Below are positions 44,137 to 47,858 of a DNA stretch of 47,858 nt, piece after piece. This DNA comes from an aff. Roholtiella sp. LEGE 12411. Its GTDB lineage: Bacteria; Cyanobacteriota; Cyanobacteriia; Cyanobacteriales; Nostocaceae. The DNA lies in contig NZ_JADEXR010000035.1 in the NCBI RefSeq assembly GCF_015206995.1, forward strand, positions 1-47,858. The letters are read 5' to 3'. The position numbers were made by a program, and so were the translations under genes. A model generated the notes under the pieces. The model made no database searches. It was not told the origin of the DNA and worked only from the letters and a program-made list of their open reading frames with translations. Positions within the stretch are counted from its first letter, which is position 1; every line of letters begins with the position of its first letter.

Positions 44137-44874
44137 ATGCCTCGTGTTTCTTCAAATCACCTGCGGGAGTCGGGAAAGCCCCCTTCCGCGTCATCGGCTC
44201 GGCCTAGCAAGACCTCCCGTCCGGGCTGGCCCGAGATTATCGTCGGACTCGTCGTCTATTTAATCGTAGGGTTCGGAGGCGTCTCGCTGTTCAAGCAACT
44301 CGGTCTTGACCCCGTGATCCACGGCCTGATCTTGGCTGCATGGACCGGCGTCGCCACCCTCATCGCGTTCACGGCAGCCGCGCGGCTGCGGATCCGTTCC
44401 CTGAGCGCCTTCGGTGTACGCCGAACCTCCAGTCGCTGGCTTCTGACCAGTGTTGGCGTAGGGCTGGTTGCCTTTGTGCTCAAGGGTCTGGCGATCATGG
44501 CCTGGATCCAGATCACCGGAGACACGGACAATGTCCAGGATGTTTACGCAGAGGGTGGTCGCGGCGGGTTACTGTCTCTGGTTTTGTCCACAGTATTGAT
44601 CTCCGTCTTCTCACCCTTCGGCGAGGAACTGCTCTATCGCGGCATCGTCACCAACGCGCTGCTGCGCTATGGCTCGTTCGCTGGGGTGGTGGGCAGCACC
44701 GTGATCTTCGCCCTCATGCACGGTATTAACATTGTCTTTCCGGCGGCCATTGTGGCCGGTCTCGCTACCTCTGAGGTCTTCCGTCGTAGCGGCTCGATCT
44801 GGCCCGGTCTCGTCGTTCATATTGTTTTCAACCTGCCCACAATTCCGGTGATGGTAGCTACTGGTATGAACTGA
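44137..44874 (+). CDS. CPBP-family intramembrane glutamic protease (third)
   Basis: A 245-residue CPBP protein. The first 30 residues are polar (SSNHLRESGKPPSASSARPSK). About seven membrane helices follow. The catalytic motifs are GEELLYRGIV (Glu163, Glu164, Arg168), FALMHGIN and VVHIVFNLP. The ATG is preceded by AAAAGGAGTCAATTATC. The sequence is GC-rich and differs from copies 1 and 2, so this is a separate subfamily rather than another tandem copy. It is 60 bases after the previous stop, suggesting one operon. Confidence 0.87.
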   Translation: MPRVSSNHLRESGKPPSASSARPSKTSRPGWPEIIVGLVVYLIVGFGGVSLFKQLGLDPVIHGLILAAWTGVATLIAFTAAARLRIRSLSAFGVRRTSSRWLLTSVGVGLVAFVLKGLAIMAWIQITGDTDNVQDVYAEGGRGGLLSLVLSTVLISVFSPFGEELLYRGIVTNALLRYGSFAGVVGSTVIFALMHGINIVFPAAIVAGLATSEVFRRSGSIWPGLVVHIVFNLPTIPVMVATGMN

Positions 44875-44902
44875 TAAGACGGATCATCTGGAGGTTAAAC
44901 TA

Positions 44903-45694
44903 ATGGCAACTCTGAAACAATTTGGGATTTTATTTATATTGGGCAGTGTGGGCATTGTCATGTTCACGATCGCGTCTATTCCTTTAGTCGAGCAACAGTT
45001 AGCGAAACTGTCTCCAGAAATACTGGAAAAAGTGCCTCCATTGTGGATTTTAATGCTTCTGCAAGGACTACAGTATTCAATTCTACTGGCAATCAGCATT
45101 CTGGTCGGAATTGGTTGTGCCTATCGTGTTGGATTAAGCTCCCATTTGATTGATCATTGGGTGTTTCACACCGCTAAGTCTCCATCTTTTGCCGTTGAGA
45201 TGAAGTGGAGCTTGGGTGTGGGTGCAGCGGCGGCGATCGTTCTCTTGTTGATCGATCAATTGATGCAACCTGTCCTACCTGAAGCGCTACGGGCAGCCAA
45301 TAATACAGAGCCAAGTTGGTTGAATTTGCTCACAGCAATGTTCTATGGCGGCATCACTGAGGAAATTTTGATGCGCTGGGGTTTAATGTCGCTGCTTGTT
45401 TGGATCGCGTGGAAAGGGCTAAAACAAGGCGTTACGTTGCCAAGCCAAGGGATTTACCAGGGTGCGATCTTTGTAGCCGCGTTGGTATTTGGACTACTAC
45501 ACCTGCCAGCGACTGCTGCGATCGTTCCCCTCACTCCAGTTGTGATTATTCGGGCGTTGTTACTGAATGGGATTGCGGGGATTGCGTTTGGCTGGCTCTT
45601 TTGGCAATATTCGCTAGAGGCTGCAATGTTAGCCCATATCAGCGTTCATGCTTTTACCTCTGTTCTTAGCGGTTTACTGGCAAGGTTGGCTTAA
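44903..45694 (+). CDS. CPBP-family intramembrane glutamic protease (fourth)
   Basis: A 263-residue CPBP protein with motifs ITEEILMRWGL (Glu153, Glu154, Arg158), FGLLHLPA and ISVHAFTSV, and about seven membrane helices. A GGAGG box lies shortly before the ATG. Its base composition and HIP1-like GCGATCG words are like the rest of the window, unlike the three GC-rich CPBP genes before it. Thus four members of one family stand in a row but appear to have at least two origins. It begins 28 bases after the third gene. Confidence 0.87.
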   Translation: MATLKQFGILFILGSVGIVMFTIASIPLVEQQLAKLSPEILEKVPPLWILMLLQGLQYSILLAISILVGIGCAYRVGLSSHLIDHWVFHTAKSPSFAVEMKWSLGVGAAAAIVLLLIDQLMQPVLPEALRAANNTEPSWLNLLTAMFYGGITEEILMRWGLMSLLVWIAWKGLKQGVTLPSQGIYQGAIFVAALVFGLLHLPATAAIVPLTPVVIIRALLLNGIAGIAFGWLFWQYSLEAAMLAHISVHAFTSVLSGLLARLA

Positions 45695-45711
45695 GTTTTG
45701 GAATAGATATC

Positions 45712-45792
45712 GTAGGGCTAGCACTGCCCACAAAGCTTTACCGTGAAAGGTTTTAAAAATGGTGGGCGATGCCCACTACTTGAATTGATGCT
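45712..45792. repeat. Palindromic intergenic repeat ending in GAATTGATGCT
   Basis: The spacer contains CACTGCCCAC and, further on, GGTGGGCGATGCCCACTAC, a self-complementary TGGGC/GCCCA block common in Nostoc-like intergenic DNA. It ends with GAATTGATGCT (45782-45792), an 11-base match to the AraC-derived word found at 40059, 41818 and 46541. Confidence 0.5.
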
Positions 45793-45822
45793 CAACTCTA
45801 CAGTTTTAAGGTGGTAAATCAA

Positions 45823-46110
45823 ATGATTCAGTACAAAGATTTTGCGCCTCGGATTACTGAACGGGGACCCTTCGGCGGAGCTTCCGATTATGAATCCTTC
45901 TCTGAGGTTGTGAGTGCTGTAAATCAGTGGATTGAAAATACAACGATACAGGTGATCAATGTTGAAACTGTTGTTTTACCCGATCGGATTGAAGGCACAA
46001 GTGATGATGTCTACGGAGTGACGACCAGTAATGCTTTCCACCCAGTGATGATCAGTCAGGGTCTTGCAATCAAATGCTTTCAATGTGTGCGTGTGTGGTA
46101 CAGAGAATAA
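45823..46110 (+). CDS. Conserved hypothetical protein (YKDF family)
   Basis: A 95-residue cytosolic protein beginning MIQYKDFAPRITERG. It has the segment SEVVSAVNQWIENTTIQVINVETVVLPD and ends FQCVRVWYRE. I recall short cyanobacterial proteins with the same opening, the NQWI...VINVETVVLP core and the closing RVWY, all of unknown function. The ATG at 45823 has AAGGTGGTAAATCAA before it; an in-frame GTG at 45811 is less likely. It is followed by a membrane protein gene 20 bases downstream. Confidence 0.65.
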   Translation: MIQYKDFAPRITERGPFGGASDYESFSEVVSAVNQWIENTTIQVINVETVVLPDRIEGTSDDVYGVTTSNAFHPVMISQGLAIKCFQCVRVWYRE

Positions 46111-46130
46111 GCTTCACCGGAGAAGAAATA

Positions 46131-46508
46131 ATGAAACGATTTACCTTGTTTACTTTCCTGTACCTCGCGCTGGGAGTTTGCCTGAGTGCGATCGCACTTG
46201 GATACCCAAACCTGCCTTCGGATCTTCAAAGAAGCTTGTTCATCAGTGCAGGAACCTCCTACATTTTTTGTCTCCTCAGCACCTTCCCATTTTGGCGCGA
46301 GAGGACGATCCGCTTCTATCGCAGACGGAATTCACCGGTAATTCTACCCTGGTTGGTGATTGGATACTATATTGTTTGGATGATCTGGGAGGTTCAGAGT
46401 CAGAACTGGACGATGGAAGCCATTTTAGGAGCGTTTTGGCGGCTAATAGTTGTCTTACCGTTTGTAGAACTCATTGTGATTACATGGCAAGTGAATTCTG
46501 AACATTAG
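46131..46508 (+). CDS. Small four-helix membrane protein, function unknown
   Basis: A 125-residue protein with about four membrane helices (FTLFTFLYLALGVCLSAIAL, LFISAGTSYIFCLLSTFPFW, VILPWLVIGYYIVWMIW, LIVVLPFVELIVITW). It has no recognised catalytic motif. The ATG at 46131 follows CCGGAGAAGAAATA. A longer frame starting at 46074 overlaps the previous gene and has no ribosome-binding site. The stop is followed by the AraC-derived word at 46541. Confidence 0.6.
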   Translation: MKRFTLFTFLYLALGVCLSAIALGYPNLPSDLQRSLFISAGTSYIFCLLSTFPFWRERTIRFYRRRNSPVILPWLVIGYYIVWMIWEVQSQNWTMEAILGAFWRLIVVLPFVELIVITWQVNSEH

Positions 46509-46540
46509 TGTCTAAATTAGATGGAGTAATAACTCCGACA

Positions 46541-46553
46541 CGAAATTGATGCT
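46541..46553. repeat. Isolated copy of the AraC-derived 13-mer
   Basis: CGAAATTGATGCT is identical to the AraC words at 40059-40071 and 41818-41830 but is followed directly by AACTAGAAC. The second AraC fragment ends GCTAACT, so this could be the scar left by deletion between the two GCT triplets of such a fragment. Confidence 0.5.
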
Positions 46554-46583
46554 AACTAGAACTGATCCATCAGGAGGACAATC

Positions 46584-47021
46584 ATGAAACTTCAAACCAT
46601 TTTCAGATTAATAACGATCGCTACAGGATTGCTCGGAGGTTCACTCACTCATCCCGCGATCGCCCACAGCATTCCTCCACAACAAACCTCCCCCATTCTG
46701 ATCGCCACTGCCTACACTGATTTAACCTTACCTACCTTACGCCAAGGTGATCGCGGCACAAACGTGCAATTGTTACAGCGCATCCTTCAAGACAATGGCT
46801 TTTTAGGAGCCGCAGGTGTGAGGTTAGGCAATCCAAGAGAGGCGCTCGTCGATGGCATCTTTGGTGCGGTCACAGCTTCTGCAATACGAGATTTACAGCA
46901 ACGATACAGAATCCCAGTTACAGGGCGAGTCAATCCAACCACCTGGGAAGTCCTGGATATGCACGAAAACCCCTATCGATCCCCGCTTCCCTGGAAACAA
47001 CAGAACATTACACAACCATAA
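46584..47021 (+). CDS. Exported peptidoglycan-binding (PG_binding_1) protein
   Basis: A 145-residue protein with a signal peptide (residues 1-27, ending THPAIA). It then has a PG_binding_1 domain (LTLPTLRQGDRGTNVQLLQRIL, DGIFGAVTASAIRDLQQRYRIPVTGRVNPTTWEVL). Between the two halves of the fold there is a short extra segment (GAAGVRLGNPREA). It should bind the peptidoglycan layer in the periplasm; no hydrolase domain is attached. AGGAGGACAATC before the ATG is a very strong ribosome-binding site. The small secreted-protein gene follows after 17 bases. Confidence 0.87.
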   Translation: MKLQTIFRLITIATGLLGGSLTHPAIAHSIPPQQTSPILIATAYTDLTLPTLRQGDRGTNVQLLQRILQDNGFLGAAGVRLGNPREALVDGIFGAVTASAIRDLQQRYRIPVTGRVNPTTWEVLDMHENPYRSPLPWKQQNITQP

Positions 47022-47038
47022 GCCACAGAAGATTTCTA

Positions 47039-47326
47039 ATGAACCGAAAGATTCTTTCAACCAAAATCACAACCACAATCGCAATCACAATTCTGTTCGG
47101 CGTACTCCTACTGTTCAATTTTCCATCCCTGGCTCAAGTCAGTTCACAAGTGATTCCCAGAATCGAAGTGATCGAAAGTTCTGAAGGGATTCCACCCAGC
47201 TACCGTTTAGTCATTAGCCGGTCGCAGGACAATGTTTATGTCTTCTGTCCGACTGACTTCGAGCCACAGTTGGACTATCTGCGAAATGTGAAGGCGATTC
47301 AATGTAAGCCGTTTACCAGTCCCTAG
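47039..47326 (+). CDS. Small exported protein, function unknown
   Basis: A 95-residue protein with an N-terminal signal peptide (TTTIAITILFGVLLLFNFPSLAQ). The mature part is about 62 residues with two Cys (VFCPTDF, AIQCKPF) that could form a disulfide. No family is recognised. It starts 17 bases after the peptidoglycan-binding gene and may share its transcript. Confidence 0.6.
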   Translation: MNRKILSTKITTTIAITILFGVLLLFNFPSLAQVSSQVIPRIEVIESSEGIPPSYRLVISRSQDNVYVFCPTDFEPQLDYLRNVKAIQCKPFTSP

Positions 47327-47398
47327 AAGTAAACCAGTTAGGGGCAACAGCATAACAACTCACACCACTTTGTTGCTTTGAACAGAGGAGAGATTCAG

Positions 47399-47752
47399 AT
47401 GTCAGAGAACAATAAAGCAATTTTAGAAGCGGCAAACGCGGCGATCGCCCAAGGCAACAATGAAGGATTCTTGGTGTTCTGCACCGACGACACGCAATGG
47501 ACGTTTGTAGGAGACAAAACCCTCAACGGAAAAGAAGCCGTTCGCCAATGGATGGCAACGACATACGTAGAGCCGCCAAATTTTATGGTCGCTAACTTAA
47601 TCGCTGAAGGTGATTTTATTACGGCACTCGGCGACATCACAATGAAGGACGAAGACGGGAAGACGACTCATTACTCGTACTGCGACATCTGGCGCTTTCG
47701 CGGCAGCAGGATTGTCGAATTAAGGGCTTTCTTGACATACTCACCTGCCTGA
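47399..47752 (+). CDS. NTF2/SnoaL-like protein
   Basis: A 117-residue alpha+beta barrel protein of the nuclear transport factor 2/ketosteroid isomerase superfamily. Its segments are ILEAANAAIAQGNNEGFLVFCTDDTQWTFVGDKTLNGKEAVRQWM, VANLIAEGDFITALGDITMKDEDGK and YCDIWRFRGSRIVELRAF. Such proteins hold small hydrophobic ligands or act as isomerases or dehydratases; nothing shows which here. The ATG at 47399 is preceded by AGAGGAGAGATTCAG. The last residues (TYSPA) and the stop are encoded by the terminal sequence of the following insertion element, so the native C-terminus has probably been replaced. Confidence 0.8.
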   Translation: MSENNKAILEAANAAIAQGNNEGFLVFCTDDTQWTFVGDKTLNGKEAVRQWMATTYVEPPNFMVANLIAEGDFITALGDITMKDEDGKTTHYSYCDIWRFRGSRIVELRAFLTYSPA

Positions 47753-47858
47753 AGGCGAGGTGATTCTTGACGCTTCGTTGACAGATGCTACCGGAGTAGT
47801 CTTATCCCGTCTCTGCGTCCGTTTAGAGTCGTGGCAATGCCCTATCCCGACTTTGTTT
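47728..47858. mobile_element. End of an IS200/IS605-type element (partial)
   Basis: TTCTTGACATACTCACC, followed by a short imperfect hairpin (TCACCTGCCT/AGGCGAGGTGA) and ATTCTTGACG, looks like the subterminal hairpin end of IS200/IS605-group elements common in cyanobacteria. The element continues beyond the window. The exact boundary cannot be set without the intact target. Confidence 0.55.
47741..47858 (-). CDS. tnpB: TnpB-type protein, C-terminal end (partial)
   Basis: The reverse strand from the window edge reads 38 residues beginning NKVGIGHCHDSKRTQRR and ending ASRITSPSGR before a stop at 47741-47743. The VGIGHCHDSK and PVASVNEASRI segments resemble tails seen on cyanobacterial TnpB (OrfB) frames. 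The zinc ribbon and RuvC motifs would lie outside the window. It overlaps the NTF2-like gene by 12 bases on the opposite strand. TnpB is an RNA-guided nuclease encoded by IS200/IS605 elements, and its guide RNA normally spans this 3' end. Confidence 0.45.
   Translation of the reverse strand, partial: NKVGIGHCHDSKRTQRRDKTTPVASVNEASRITSPSGR

Noticed and set aside
46064-46501. 145-residue forward frame overlapping the small membrane protein gene
   Set aside because: The alternative frame at 46131-46508 has a ribosome-binding site and four clear membrane helices. This one is the shifted shadow with irregular composition.
42001-46583. Integron-like cassette array with attC sites
   Set aside because: The spacers lack paired R'/R'' core sites and attC-type stems, and no integrase gene is present. 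The shared words derive from an AraC coding sequence instead.

Overview
The window reads as chromosome of a filamentous, probably heterocyst-forming cyanobacterium of the Nostoc/Nostocales type. The evidence is the many GCGATCGC (HIP1) octamers, phylloquinone genes (menD, menB), the thylakoid protein Vipp1 beside a PspA paralogue, a CcbP-type calcium protein, an H-NOX/histidine kinase pair, a PEP-CTERM exported protein, heptanucleotide tandem repeats, and many small palindromic or dispersed repeats. No tRNA, rRNA or CRISPR array was seen.

Layout. Positions 1-7400 hold ribokinase, a CrtISO/phytoene-desaturase-like oxidoreductase, a truncated Uma2 nuclease gene, CcbP, a sugar O-acetyltransferase, a REC-PAS-GGDEF regulator, a gene-free AT-rich kilobase, and folB. 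Positions 7500-14000 hold menD and menB, separated by a restriction-modification island (excisionase-type HTH, beta-class methyltransferase, convergent endonuclease candidate, Rpn/DUF2887 nuclease). Positions 14100-25400 are mostly core genes: a Cys-motif protein, a DUF721/DciA-like protein, a SPOR-like membrane protein, PspA, Vipp1, thioredoxin, a PLP aminotransferase behind two tandem hairpins, a PEP-CTERM protein, a single-domain response regulator and uvrC. Positions 25400-36000 mix a MITE candidate, a 59-aa zinc ribbon, a glycosyltransferase remnant, a Gln-rich exported protein, rlmN, the H-NOX operon, a MIF-like tautomerase, cobM, lgt, coaD and a coiled-coil gene.

Positions 35580-47858 look like an accessory region, almost entirely on the + strand. 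It opens with an IS1380 transposase remnant abutting an N-terminally shortened GAF/PAS histidine kinase and its NarL-type partner. There follow a DsbA-like protein, an AraC fragment, an FAD monooxygenase, a second AraC fragment, four consecutive CPBP-family (putative glutamic protease) membrane genes, several small exported or membrane proteins and an NTF2/SnoaL-like protein. The window ends inside the 3' end of a tnpB-type gene. The first three CPBP genes are visibly GC-rich compared with everything around them.

The most notable structure is in this last region. Both AraC 3' fragments carry the same small dispersed repeat at the same codon. The 13-mer CGAAATTGATGCT, which is part of the AraC reading frame, recurs exactly at three gene boundaries, with a shorter match at a fourth. 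This suggests that pieces of one araC gene mark the joints between blocks of unrelated cargo genes. All functional statements come from reading the sequence and recalling protein families; no database search was run.
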